From Gemmatimonadota bacterium (GTDB lineage Bacteria > JAAXHH01), in assembly GCA_026705925.1 (NCBI GenBank), contig JAPOZT010000029.1:62001-126000 (forward strand): a DNA stretch of 64,000 nt, in the 5' to 3' direction. How positions within the stretch are numbered: position 1 is the stretch's first letter; every line of letters starts with the position of its first letter. The notes below the pieces were generated by a model. The model ran no database searches, had not been told where the DNA came from, and worked only from the letters and a program-made list of their open reading frames with translations. A program made the position numbers and the translations under genes. This document shows, piece by piece, positions 8,912-18,685 of this stretch.

Positions 8912-10318
8912 ATGGAAGTTAAAATCGATACCGAATGGACTGTCGGAAAACTTATTGACTGTGAACAAGAGCAGTTTTTGAGGGTGAATCATGAATATCA
9001 GCGTGGATTAAGATGGAACGAACTTCAAAAGCAGATGTTTATTGATTCGATATTTAGGGGATATTCGATTCCTGCTTTTTATTTTCACAAAAGGGAAAAA
9101 GCTGCACACAACCTCTCAGCCACACATTTGGAAATAGTCGACGGACAACAGCGAATTAACGCAATATACAGTTACAGCGAAGGAGCATTCTCACTTCTGG
9201 ATCCAACAAAAGAATTGGGATCTCGGTTCCCAAATTTCGTAAAAGACGACCAGTGTCCATGGGGTGGGAAACGATACAACGAACTTCCTGAGAATCTACA
9301 GAACCAGTTAAAAAACCAGAGAATTGTCGTATATGAGATCACAACAGACAACGAGAATTCAATTAGAGACCTGTTCATAAGATTACAAGGTGGGACACCG
9401 CTGACCCCTCAAGACAGGAGAGATTCTTGGCCAGGTAACTTTACGGAATTCGTGTTGAAAGTCGGCGGTAAAAGTAGAGTGGAGAAATGGTATGGGTTCC
9501 CGCTTTTCAAAGATATAACGAAGATTAGTAGTGATAGCCGTCGACGCCAACTCGTTGCACAGATTTACATGTTATACTGGTCAACTAGGCATAAGAACAG
9601 ATTCTGCGACATTAAGACTTCAAATATAGACGAGTTCTATCATTCGCAGGTTGGATTCGATGAAAAATCCAGCGATGCAAAAAGATTCGAACAGATCTGT
9701 AAAAAGCTGGAAGGAGCATTTACAGGCAAACCTAGGATTCCGGTAGGCCACCTTCTCATACATTTGTTTCTACTAACCGATGCACTTATGGAAGAATTTG
9801 CTGGTGGATGGGAGGCAAACTTAGCTGAAAGCTTGTTTGAGTTTGATGAACGACGCAAAGCGACCGCAAAAGATGTTCGGGACCGGAATAGGCCGCAAGA
9901 CGAACGGTATTATTCGGAATATGGGCGATATACGCAGACTCGATCTGACGATGGTAATTCTATACGAAGAAGACATGCTTTTTTTACAGAGGAAATGTTG
10001 AATCTTCTCTCTCCCACTGAATTGGACTCAAGAAGGTCGTTTACCAATATAGAAAGAAAAACTGTGTTCTTCAGAGATATGGAATCCTGTCAATGGTGTA
10101 AAATGAACGGGGATTCCCAGAGGATTTTATGGGAAGATTGTGAAATACATCATGTCAGACCATACCAAGCTGGAGGCAAGACGAATATCGCTAACGCAGC
10201 ATTGGTCCATAAAGATTGCCACCCTAAAAAGGTAACAGACGTCGACAAGTTCAAGGAATGGTGGTATTCATCTGACAATGATTTCAATACTCCCATTAGC
10301 GAGTCTTTATCACAGTAG
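8912..10318 (+). CDS. DUF262 domain protein with C-terminal HNH nuclease (putative defence gene)
   Basis: A 468-aa protein. The N-terminal DUF262 (ParB/Srx-like) domain is shown by YQRGLRW (29-35) and VDGQQR (76-81), the nucleotide-handling motif also found in GmrS and SspE. The C-terminus carries an HNH fold: Cys393/Cys396 (CQWC), HH at 413-414, Asn425, His433 and Cys436-His437. Fused DUF262 plus HNH is typical of restriction of modified DNA (type IV, GmrSD-like) or phosphorothioation-linked defence, but the C-terminal part here is a classical HNH rather than the DUF1524 of those proteins. The start has a clear AAGGGAG site. Base composition is far more AT-rich than the flanks, indicating recent acquisition. 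No modification enzyme is adjacent. Anti-phage function is inference. Confidence 0.85.
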   Translation: MEVKIDTEWTVGKLIDCEQEQFLRVNHEYQRGLRWNELQKQMFIDSIFRGYSIPAFYFHKREKAAHNLSATHLEIVDGQQRINAIYSYSEGAFSLLDPTKELGSRFPNFVKDDQCPWGGKRYNELPENLQNQLKNQRIVVYEITTDNENSIRDLFIRLQGGTPLTPQDRRDSWPGNFTEFVLKVGGKSRVEKWYGFPLFKDITKISSDSRRRQLVAQIYMLYWSTRHKNRFCDIKTSNIDEFYHSQVGFDEKSSDAKRFEQICKKLEGAFTGKPRIPVGHLLIHLFLLTDALMEEFAGGWEANLAESLFEFDERRKATAKDVRDRNRPQDERYYSEYGRYTQTRSDDGNSIRRRHAFFTEEMLNLLSPTELDSRRSFTNIERKTVFFRDMESCQWCKMNGDSQRILWEDCEIHHVRPYQAGGKTNIANAALVHKDCHPKKVTDVDKFKEWWYSSDNDFNTPISESLSQ

Positions 10319-10330
10319 GCGATAATCTCA

Positions 10331-11818
<1,488 letters not shown>

Positions 11819-11868
11819 GTATAGTACCTCAACCCGATTCCTGACCAGTAACAAAAAGCTCAATCCGA

Positions 11869-12783
11869 CTAAGGAATCCTTATTGTTGTAACTACACCTT
11901 CTCGATAGTCTCCTTGTACTTCCATGTCGTGCCCCAAAGCAATAAATGGGGATGCAATGTTCTTTACATTTGGTACTTTGATTACCTTATCAGATGGACA
12001 TTTTCGAATTACATTCCGAAGTCCTTCAATTTTACCGTTAGACCTTGACCAAGGTAAATCGGATAAAATCAACTTAGTTCTTTCCACTGTGTACCATCCT
12101 GTGAACAACGAGAAAACTTCTAGATAAGAATAAAAACCAAATCTTACTTTACTAATTGCTAGGAATTTCTCGTGCTTATCCACAGTTAACCGAATTGGCG
12201 AAACAAAAGGAGTCAGTTCGTTTCTATGTGCTCCCTCTTGGTTTGCCATTATTCTTAGCAAATCCTGTGATGTGAATACACAGTTGTCTACCATTACAAC
12301 TTTCTTGTTCATCCACTTATTAAACTTGATCGGTTGAGCTGACAATTCGAAAGGATTTGTTAGTCTCACAGTGTAATCTTTTTTGTAGGATACCCCGAAC
12401 AGAGGATGAGCAACTGTTTTCATATCGTGTTCAGGCATAACAATGTGATGTTTACTCCCGTCGACTAAAACTATATCCGCTTCGTATTTTGGAATTCTCT
12501 GAGTTGCTTCTATCGAGTAAGCTTCCTGATCCGGGTACCTAAAAGGATGCATATTGGGGTCCTCCAAACACCTCTTTATTAGTGAACCATTACCGTCGAG
12601 GTAGATATTACGTAGTCCCGTTGATATATTCCTAATAGCATTAGGTACAGTAACTTCATTTTCTACATTCGTACCCTGTCCTGCTACTATATCGGAGATT
12701 TCCTTTGAGATTCTAGCGGTACAATCCAGAAAAACCTCTAGCGCGTAGTGATCTACCTGGCTCTTTATTTTCCATTTATGCAT
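11869..12783 (-). CDS. Unrecognised AT-rich 304-aa protein
   Basis: I do not recognise this protein. It starts with ATG at 12783, with GAGGA about ten bases upstream. It has no signal peptide and no evident membrane helix, many Lys, Asn and Ile residues, and mixed alpha/beta character. An acidic/histidine cluster (IVMPEHDMK) lies near the middle and a YDYTVRL-like beta region follows, but no catalytic motif is convincing. Composition is strongly AT-rich compared with the chromosome, like the DUF262-HNH gene about 1.5 kb away, suggesting transfer. It is transcribed toward the SLC13 transporter, whose start lies 50 bp after its stop. A defence or mobile-element accessory role is only suggested by context. 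Confidence 0.7.
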   Translation of the reverse strand: MHKWKIKSQVDHYALEVFLDCTARISKEISDIVAGQGTNVENEVTVPNAIRNISTGLRNIYLDGNGSLIKRCLEDPNMHPFRYPDQEAYSIEATQRIPKYEADIVLVDGSKHHIVMPEHDMKTVAHPLFGVSYKKDYTVRLTNPFELSAQPIKFNKWMNKKVVMVDNCVFTSQDLLRIMANQEGAHRNELTPFVSPIRLTVDKHEKFLAISKVRFGFYSYLEVFSLFTGWYTVERTKLILSDLPWSRSNGKIEGLRNVIRKCPSDKVIKVPNVKNIASPFIALGHDMEVQGDYREGVVTTIRIP

Positions 12784-13122
12784 TCTAATCGATCCTCTGG
12801 TTCAGTTTTTCTAAATGGTACATATTCTAAAACACTTATTCTGTACTGGAAAATGTGACGTCTTGGAGTGTTCTTTTTTCATATTACAATTCTATTGAGT
12901 GCTATCATTGTAATAATCACTATCGGTTCCTAAGTCGGTTTAGTATACTTGTTTACGTGGTACCGAATTAAACGCCTAGTCACAATGTGAATCCTGATTT
13001 TGCATGTCGAATTCATGAAAATGAATATATGTTATACAATGAGAGTCACTTAAAGTTCAAGCCTCTATCGCAAAATGAAAACAGCTCATCGATCTCATCA
13101 CTTCTATTCCATAGGAGGACCC
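12784..13122. other. AT-rich intergenic region, right edge of island
   Basis: A 339-bp gap between the divergent unknown gene and the rhodanese gene. It is AT-rich until about 13060, then returns toward chromosomal composition. No open frame, tRNA, integrase site or clear terminator was seen. Near its right end is the TAGGAGGA ribosome site of the rhodanese gene. Confidence 0.5.
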
Positions 13123-13518
13123 ATGAAAGACCAGGTCGCACACTATGAGAACAAGCTGAAATACGAGACTGATTCCTACGACCTCTGGGAATCCATCACC
13201 CTGGGCAAGGACGTCGTCGTGGTGGACGCGCGGTCCGAGGAAGCCTATGCGGAACGCCATATCCCCGGCGCCGTCAATTTACCTCACCGGACCATGGATC
13301 CGGAAACCACGGGCCACCTGGATAAAAACACCCTTTACGTGACCTATTGCGACGGCATCGGGTGCAACGCGTCGACCAAGGGCGCGCTCAACATGGCCCG
13401 GCTGGGTTTCAACGTGAAGGAACTCATGGGCGGTCTGGACTGGTGGATAAGAGACGGCTACGAAACCGAAGGCCTGCAGGCGACCGAGGGCAAGGCACTG
13501 GTCTGCAGCTGCGGATAG
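13123..13518 (+). CDS. Rhodanese-domain sulfurtransferase
   Basis: A 131-aa single-domain rhodanese, which moves sulfane sulfur to thiol acceptors in the cytoplasm. VVVVDARSEEAYAERHIPGA is the standard N-terminal half, and the catalytic loop is CDGIGC with Cys76 as nucleophile. The loop carries a second Cys (Cys81), and the protein ends in LVCSCG, adding two more thiols. The ATG at 13123 has a strong TAGGAGGA site; an earlier ATG at 13075 lacks one. Its neighbours do not define a pathway. It is convergent with the SSS symporter operon, 40 bp from the small accessory gene. Confidence 0.9.
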   Translation: MKDQVAHYENKLKYETDSYDLWESITLGKDVVVVDARSEEAYAERHIPGAVNLPHRTMDPETTGHLDKNTLYVTYCDGIGCNASTKGALNMARLGFNVKELMGGLDWWIRDGYETEGLQATEGKALVCSCG

Positions 13519-13558
13519 CACGCCCCCTTTGAGGTATCACTCAGCCTGGCCGGATGGT

Positions 13559-13705
13559 CTACGCCTCTTCATCCCGCCTTCCCATCCTCCGGAATAGCGC
13601 CCTGATATCTCCAAGTGCGCCCACGCTGACATACACGGCCACAACCGCAAACAGCAGCAGGCAAAGCACAAACACCACCGCCCAGAGCGTGCTCCAGAAT
13701 TCCAT
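13559..13705 (-). CDS. Small membrane protein, probable SSS symporter accessory subunit
   Basis: A 48-aa protein starting MEFWSTLWAVV, with one hydrophobic helix (about residues 7-27) and a charged C-terminus (FRRMGRRDEEA). Its ATG overlaps the symporter stop by one base (TGATG), and a strong GGAGGAGG site lies inside the end of the symporter gene, so it is almost certainly translated and coupled. Very short single-helix proteins encoded next to sodium:solute symporters are known as symporter small accessory proteins, and the size and position fit. Its exact role (assembly, stability or regulation) is inference. The gene is too short for most default gene callers. Confidence 0.8.
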   Translation of the reverse strand: MEFWSTLWAVVFVLCLLLFAVVAVYVSVGALGDIRALFRRMGRRDEEA

Positions 13706-15291
13706 CACGCCTCCTCCTTCCGGTCCGGGCGGCCCGGACTGTCCGCACGGGCCGGTTGCTCACGACGGTCCGAGCCGTCCATACGGTCCGGAAACAACAG
13801 CGACCCGGCAAACATGAGGACCAGGGCCAGCGCGGTGATGGCCAGCCCGATCTCGTCACTCTTGTACATGCCCAGCCCCAGCGCCTGGTTCACGGGTCCG
13901 AGGCCCGCCACGGCGCCGATGCCCGCGATGAGCGCCAGGTAGGCTCCCACGGTGCTCGCCCGTTTCCAGTACAGTCCCGCCAGCAACAGCGTGAAGGCGC
14001 CTGTGAAGTAGATGGCGCCGCTCACGGCCATGTAGTCCCACAGGTCCTGCCCCAGGTCGTACCAGAGTCCCCATACCAGCAGGAACAGGCCGATCACGAG
14101 GATGAAGACGCGCGACAGCGCCAGGCGCCAACGGGTGGTGAGCCGCTCGTTCGTGGCCGGGGCCACGACGTCGTGGGTCAGCACCGACGCCCAGCAGAGC
14201 AGGTAGCTGTCGTGGGTCGACATGAAGGCGGCGAGGAGCCCCGCGCCGACGAGGCCGATGATGCCGGTGGGCAGGATCTGGGACAGGAAGAGGGGCATGG
14301 CCTGCAGCGTCATCGTGGGGTCGGCCGTGGGCGACCCGGTTTCATCGAAGAAGAACCCGCGGAAATCGGGGTTGTTGAAGAAAAACGTGAGCGCGCAGAT
14401 GCCGAGGAACTGGGGGATCATGAACCGGATCAAAAAGCCGATGGAAGACCACCTGTACAGCCTGCGCACCACTTCCACGCTTTCGGCGGCGCAGGCCCGC
14501 ATGACCGAGGTCTGCCACACGGCGCAGGACACGAGGCCCGCCGTGAAGATCATCCACATGATGTAGGAGGGGCCGAAACCGCTGCCTTCGAGCAGGGGGT
14601 TGAAGCCGGACTCGCCGTGGACGGCCGCCACGGTTTCGACGATGTTCGGCCAGCCGAGGGCGTACACCGCCATGCCGCAGGTGAGGATCATGCCGAAGGA
14701 GAGGATCACGAACTGGATGTAGTCGGTGATCACCACCGAGACCATGCCGCCCATGATGGTGTAGGCGATGACCAGCGCGAGCATGACGGTCATGACCACG
14801 GCGACGGCGTTGGGATCGGTCAGGCCGGTCAGGCCCGTCACGAACAAGGCGCCCGCCTTCAGGAACAGGCCCATGTTCAGGATGCCGGCGAAGGCGAGGA
14901 GCAGGCCCCCGAAGATCCGTACGCCGCGGCTGAACCGCTTCTCATAGAACTCGGGGATCGTCATCACGCCGAGGCGGCGCAGGGGTACGACGATGAAGCC
15001 TGTCATGCCCACGATGAAGGTCACGACGCCTGCGATCACCGCGATGTGGAATGCGGCGAACCCTCCCGTGAACCCCTTCTGAGCCGAGTACATGACCGTC
15101 ACCAGACCCAGCTCGCTCCCGATCATGGTCGCCACGGCCAGGCGCGACTTGAGCGACCGGCCCGCCACGATGTAGTCCCCCATGTCCCGGATGTACCGGT
15201 TCATGTACAGGCCCACGCCGACGGTGGCCGCCATGTATACGGCGACGATCAGCCAGTCCAGGGTACCGAAATTCGTGGGGAGAGACGGCAT
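13705..15291 (-). CDS. SSS-family sodium:solute symporter
   Basis: A 528-aa inner-membrane transporter with about 12-13 hydrophobic segments. The N-terminus (LDWLIVAVYMAATVGVGLYM) and YIVAGRSLKSR are typical of the SSS (SLC5-like) family; solutes include sugars, amino acids and organic acids, and cannot be fixed here. The start codon follows the purB stop directly (TAAATG), so it is coupled to purB upstream and to the small accessory gene downstream. The last 27 or so residues are a hydrophilic tail rich in Asp, Arg and Pro encoded by a 9-bp tandem repeat (13721-13792) and are unlikely to be part of the transport core. Confidence 0.9.
   Translation of the reverse strand: MPSLPTNFGTLDWLIVAVYMAATVGVGLYMNRYIRDMGDYIVAGRSLKSRLAVATMIGSELGLVTVMYSAQKGFTGGFAAFHIAVIAGVVTFIVGMTGFIVVPLRRLGVMTIPEFYEKRFSRGVRIFGGLLLAFAGILNMGLFLKAGALFVTGLTGLTDPNAVAVVMTVMLALVIAYTIMGGMVSVVITDYIQFVILSFGMILTCGMAVYALGWPNIVETVAAVHGESGFNPLLEGSGFGPSYIMWMIFTAGLVSCAVWQTSVMRACAAESVEVVRRLYRWSSIGFLIRFMIPQFLGICALTFFFNNPDFRGFFFDETGSPTADPTMTLQAMPLFLSQILPTGIIGLVGAGLLAAFMSTHDSYLLCWASVLTHDVVAPATNERLTTRWRLALSRVFILVIGLFLLVWGLWYDLGQDLWDYMAVSGAIYFTGAFTLLLAGLYWKRASTVGAYLALIAGIGAVAGLGPVNQALGLGMYKSDEIGLAITALALVLMFAGSLLFPDRMDGSDRREQPARADSPGRPDRKEEA
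13721..13792. repeat. 9-bp degenerate tandem repeat (8 units) at symporter C-terminus
   Basis: Eight 9-base units around CGGTCCGGA, from CGGTCCGGG at 13721-13729 to CGGTCCGGA at 13784-13792. On the coding strand the unit gives repeated Asp-Arg/Gly-Arg-Pro triplets in the cytoplasmic tail of the symporter. Confidence 0.75.
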
Positions 15292-16656
15292 TTATTGGGC
15301 GATGTGCCGGGCCAGCTGCGGCGCGAGACCGACGTAATCCGCGGGGGTCAGGGCGAGCAGGCGAAGTTTGTCGTCGTCCGGCAGATCCAGGTCGCGGATC
15401 AGGTCCTCCATGATCTCCTGCGTGATGACCTGGCCCCGGGTCAGCGCCTTCATCCGCTCGTAGGGGTTCTCGTGGCCGGCCTTGCGCATGACCATCTGCA
15501 CCGCTTCCGCCAGCACCTCCCAGGCCCCGTCGAGGTCGGCGCTCACCGCGTCCCGGTCCACTTCCACGCGGCCCATGCCCTGGATGGCCGAATGAATCGC
15601 CAGCAGTGAGTGGCCGATGGCCACGCCGACGTTCCGCAGGGCGGAGGAGTCGCTCAGGTCGCGTTGCTGACGCGAGATCTGCAGCTTTCCGGCCAGGTGT
15701 TCGAGCAGCGCGTTGCTGACGCCCACGTTGGCCTCGGAATTCTCGAAATCGATGGGGTTCACCTTGTGGGGCATGACCGAGGAACCCGTCTCGGTGCCCA
15801 CCACCTTCTGACGGAAGTAGCCCAGGGAAATATACGACCACATGTCCCGGTCGAAATCGAGCAGTACGGTATTGAAGCGCATCAGCCGGTGAAATAGCTC
15901 CGCCAGGTAGTCGTGGGGCTCGATCTGTATGGTGATCGGATTGAAGGTCAGTCCGAGGCGGTCCTCGACGAAGTGCCGGGCTATGGCCTCCCACGGCACG
16001 TCGGGATACACGACGAGGTGGGCGTTGTAGTTGCCCACCGCCCCGTTGAACTTGCCGAGGTATTCACTGCGGGCGACCTGATCGAGCTGTCGCCGCCAGC
16101 GGGCGACGAACACGGCGAGTTCCTTGCCCACGGTGGTGGGCGTAGCGGATTGCCCGTGGGTGTGGCTGAGCATCGGGATGTCCGCCGTTTCGCCGGCGAG
16201 GGCGGCCGCGACGGAGATCAGGTCCTGACTCCCAGGCAGCCACTCCTGCTGGATCCCGTCCCTGAGCATGAGGGCGTAGGCAAGGTTGTTGATGTCTTCG
16301 GAAGTACAGCAGAAATGGACCGATTCGGTGACGTCCTCCACGGAGGTCCCGGCAATGGCTTCCCGTACGTAGTACTCCACCGCCTTGACGTCATGGCGGG
16401 TCTCCCGCTCGATTTCCTTGATCCGCTCGGCCTGCGCGTCGGTGAAATCAAGGACCAGCGACCGCAGGAAACCGGTCTCTTCCTCGGAAAAGGCGCGCAC
16501 GTGTTCGATCTCGGGCTGCTCCGCCATGGTGATCAGCCATTCGATCTCCACGTGCAGCCGGTACTTGATCAGCGCCCATTCGGAGAAATAGGAGGAAAGG
16601 CCCTGCAGCCGGTCGCCGTATCGGCCGTCCAGGGGAGATAGTGATCGCAGAGACAT
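15292..16656 (-). CDS. purB: Adenylosuccinate lyase
   Basis: A 454-aa enzyme of the fumarase/aspartase superfamily that cleaves SAICAR and adenylosuccinate in purine synthesis. The superfamily signature SSVMPHKVNP is at 292-301, the flexible catalytic-serine loop. TSED (118-121) and SHTHGQ (164-169), with the general acid/base His, are also present. Length is normal for the long PurB form that begins LSPLDGRYG. It is the first gene of a minus-strand operon with the SSS symporter and its small partner and is divergent from the sarcosine-oxidase-like gene across a 208-bp gap. No other purine genes are nearby. Confidence 0.95.
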   Translation of the reverse strand: MSLRSLSPLDGRYGDRLQGLSSYFSEWALIKYRLHVEIEWLITMAEQPEIEHVRAFSEEETGFLRSLVLDFTDAQAERIKEIERETRHDVKAVEYYVREAIAGTSVEDVTESVHFCCTSEDINNLAYALMLRDGIQQEWLPGSQDLISVAAALAGETADIPMLSHTHGQSATPTTVGKELAVFVARWRRQLDQVARSEYLGKFNGAVGNYNAHLVVYPDVPWEAIARHFVEDRLGLTFNPITIQIEPHDYLAELFHRLMRFNTVLLDFDRDMWSYISLGYFRQKVVGTETGSSVMPHKVNPIDFENSEANVGVSNALLEHLAGKLQISRQQRDLSDSSALRNVGVAIGHSLLAIHSAIQGMGRVEVDRDAVSADLDGAWEVLAEAVQMVMRKAGHENPYERMKALTRGQVITQEIMEDLIRDLDLPDDDKLRLLALTPADYVGLAPQLARHIAQ

Positions 16657-16864
16657 GAGTCGCCCCGAATCCGGAACCTGACTGTTTTCGCGTTCCTGCG
16701 GTTTCAGTATACTTTACGACCACGGGAATCGGCAAGGTTCTTTATCCCTGCGGCAGGTGAAACCATCGTTTCGTGGACGTCGATCTGCTTGATTCGGTAC
16801 GTACCGGCCTCTATATTCAGCCCACCTTTGCGACTCCGTGCGTGTATCCTGGAGCGTCTGATCC

Positions 16865-18004
16865 GTGACCCATTCATCCTCCACATACGACGTCATCGTG
16901 ATCGGCGTGGGCGGCATGGGCAGCGCCGCGGCCTGGCACCTTGCCCGGCGCGGCTACCGCGTGCTGGGCCTGGAGCAGTTCAACATACCGCACGATCTGG
17001 GTTCTTCCCACGGACAGACGCGCATCATCCGCCTGGCCTACTCCGAACACCCCTCCTACGTGCCGCTGCTTCGGCGCGCCTATGCGTTGTGGCGGGATAT
17101 CGAGGAAAGGGCGGGCGAACGGCTGCTGCATGTCACGGGCGCCCTCGACGCGGGCCCCGCGGACGATTGGGTCTTCCAGGGCTCGAAGATTTCCTGCGAA
17201 GAGCACGGCCTTCCCCACGAGATCCTTACGGGCACGGAGGTGAACTGGCGGTTTCCGGGCTACCGGTTGCCGGAGGACATCATGGCCGTGTTTCAGACGG
17301 ACGGCGGCTATCTGTTGCCGGAACGGTGCATCGTCGCCCACGTGGATGCGGCCCAGGAGGAAGGGGCCGAGATCCACGGATGCGAACCGGTGTTGGACTG
17401 GACGTCCGACGGAAGCGGCATCACCGTTAAGACCGCAAAATCGACTTACACGGCCGGCCGGCTCGTCATCACCGCGGGCGCCTGGATCGGCAAGGTGGTG
17501 AAACCCCTGGATGGGCTGGTGCAACCGGAACGCCAGGTCCTGGGCTGGTTTCAGCCTAAGCGACTGGAGCTTTTCCAGCCTGACCGGTTCCCGGTGTTCA
17601 ATCTCCAGGTGGCCGAGGGCCGGTACTACGGTCTTCCAGTGCATGGCGTGCCGGGGTTCAAGATCGGCCGGTACCATCACCTGGACGAGCAGATCGACAT
17701 GGACCGGATCGATCGGTCAGCCCATCCCCGCGACGAGGCCGTGCTCCGGACATTTGCCGAACGCTACTTCCCCGATGGGTCGGGCCCCACCACGAGCCTG
17801 CAGGTCTGCGTCTTCACCAACACTTCCGACGGCCACTTCATTCTGGACGCCCATCCGGAGTATGGAAACATATTCGTCGCATCCCCCTGCTCCGGGCACG
17901 GGTTCAAGTTCTGCAGCGTCATCGGAGAAGTCATGGCCGACCTGGCCACCACGGGGGAAACTCCGCACGACATCGCCCTGCACGGGCTGGCGCGGTTCGC
18001 TTAA
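16865..18004 (+). CDS. Sarcosine oxidase-like FAD-dependent amine oxidase (MSOX/MTOX family)
   Basis: A 379-aa flavoenzyme that oxidises N-methyl amino acids, giving formaldehyde, the amino acid and peroxide. GVGGMG (14-19) binds FAD ADP. Cys315 (CVFTNTSDGHF) matches the covalent FAD-attachment Cys of monomeric sarcosine oxidase, and His345/Lys348 (GHGFK) match its active-site His and oxygen-activating Lys in position. SSHGQTRIIR (47-56) is the conserved arginine segment. The start is GTG at 16865. The tail of the gene is followed by a convergent thioesterase. Substrate could be sarcosine, N-methyltryptophan or another secondary amine. Confidence 0.9.
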   Translation: MTHSSSTYDVIVIGVGGMGSAAAWHLARRGYRVLGLEQFNIPHDLGSSHGQTRIIRLAYSEHPSYVPLLRRAYALWRDIEERAGERLLHVTGALDAGPADDWVFQGSKISCEEHGLPHEILTGTEVNWRFPGYRLPEDIMAVFQTDGGYLLPERCIVAHVDAAQEEGAEIHGCEPVLDWTSDGSGITVKTAKSTYTAGRLVITAGAWIGKVVKPLDGLVQPERQVLGWFQPKRLELFQPDRFPVFNLQVAEGRYYGLPVHGVPGFKIGRYHHLDEQIDMDRIDRSAHPRDEAVLRTFAERYFPDGSGPTTSLQVCVFTNTSDGHFILDAHPEYGNIFVASPCSGHGFKFCSVIGEVMADLATTGETPHDIALHGLARFA

Positions 18005-18122
18005 CGCGTTGGTGCATGCCCGGCGCGGCATCTGCCCGCGCGGCTCGATCCTCAAGAAAACGTCCAAGATCCAAAGGACCGCATGGCGGCGGGACGTACG
18101 TAGCTCAGCCGGACGGCGGCGC

Positions 18123-18545
18123 TTACCCGCGCGGCTGGTAGTCCAGCCTGAGATAGGTGACTGTGGCGTGGGCGACCCGGGTACCGGCGTCGTTTGTGAT
18201 CACCACCTCGCCGTAAAGGACCTTGCGGCCGTTCTTGATGACGCGGGCCTCGGCGTTGAGGGCTTCTTCGCTGGCGGCATGGAGGTACGTGACCGTCAGG
18301 TTGGTGGTCACCGTGTCCCGCGTGATCCCGTTCAGCGTGGCGTGAGCCATGTACGCCATGGTATCGGCCAGGGAGGCCGTCACCCCGCCGTGCACGAGGT
18401 TATAGGACTGGGCGAACCGGGGCTGATAGGGCAACCGGCCGCGGCAGACCCCGTCCTCCACCTCGACGATCCGCAGTCCGAGATCATGGACGAAGGGCAC
18501 GCCATCTATGAAGTCCTGCAGTTCGGCAACGGTTACCTTGGGCAT
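18123..18545 (-). CDS. PaaI-family hotdog thioesterase
   Basis: A 140-aa hotdog-fold protein. YNLVHGGVTASLADTMAYMA is the PaaI-type core, with HGG for CoA thioester binding and the conserved Asp of the active site. It probably hydrolyses aryl- or acyl-CoA thioesters in the cytoplasm as a tetramer. Normal length for the family. It lies alone on the minus strand between the sarcosine oxidase-like gene (convergent) and the radical SAM gene, 140 bp away, so context gives no substrate. Confidence 0.9.
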   Translation of the reverse strand: MPKVTVAELQDFIDGVPFVHDLGLRIVEVEDGVCRGRLPYQPRFAQSYNLVHGGVTASLADTMAYMAHATLNGITRDTVTTNLTVTYLHAASEEALNAEARVIKNGRKVLYGEVVITNDAGTRVAHATVTYLRLDYQPRG

Positions 18546-18685
18546 ATTTGCGGGTGGCCTGCTTTAGCTTCCTGCGGGAATGGGACGAGGTCGAAATTGC
18601 ACGTCGGATGATAACCGAAACTCATTCCCCTGTCCATCACAATATGGACCGTCCGGCGGCCCAGTCGATGCGGACCACCTAACCG

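Noticed and set aside
10319..10330. Terminators between convergent genes
   Set aside because: The gaps at 10319, 25862 and 49848 are only 3-19 bp and show no hairpin with a T-run; no terminator is claimed.
13756..15609. 617-aa plus-strand open frame
   Set aside because: It is antisense to the SSS symporter and purB and consists of His/Asp/Gly/Arg-rich shadow sequence with no domain.
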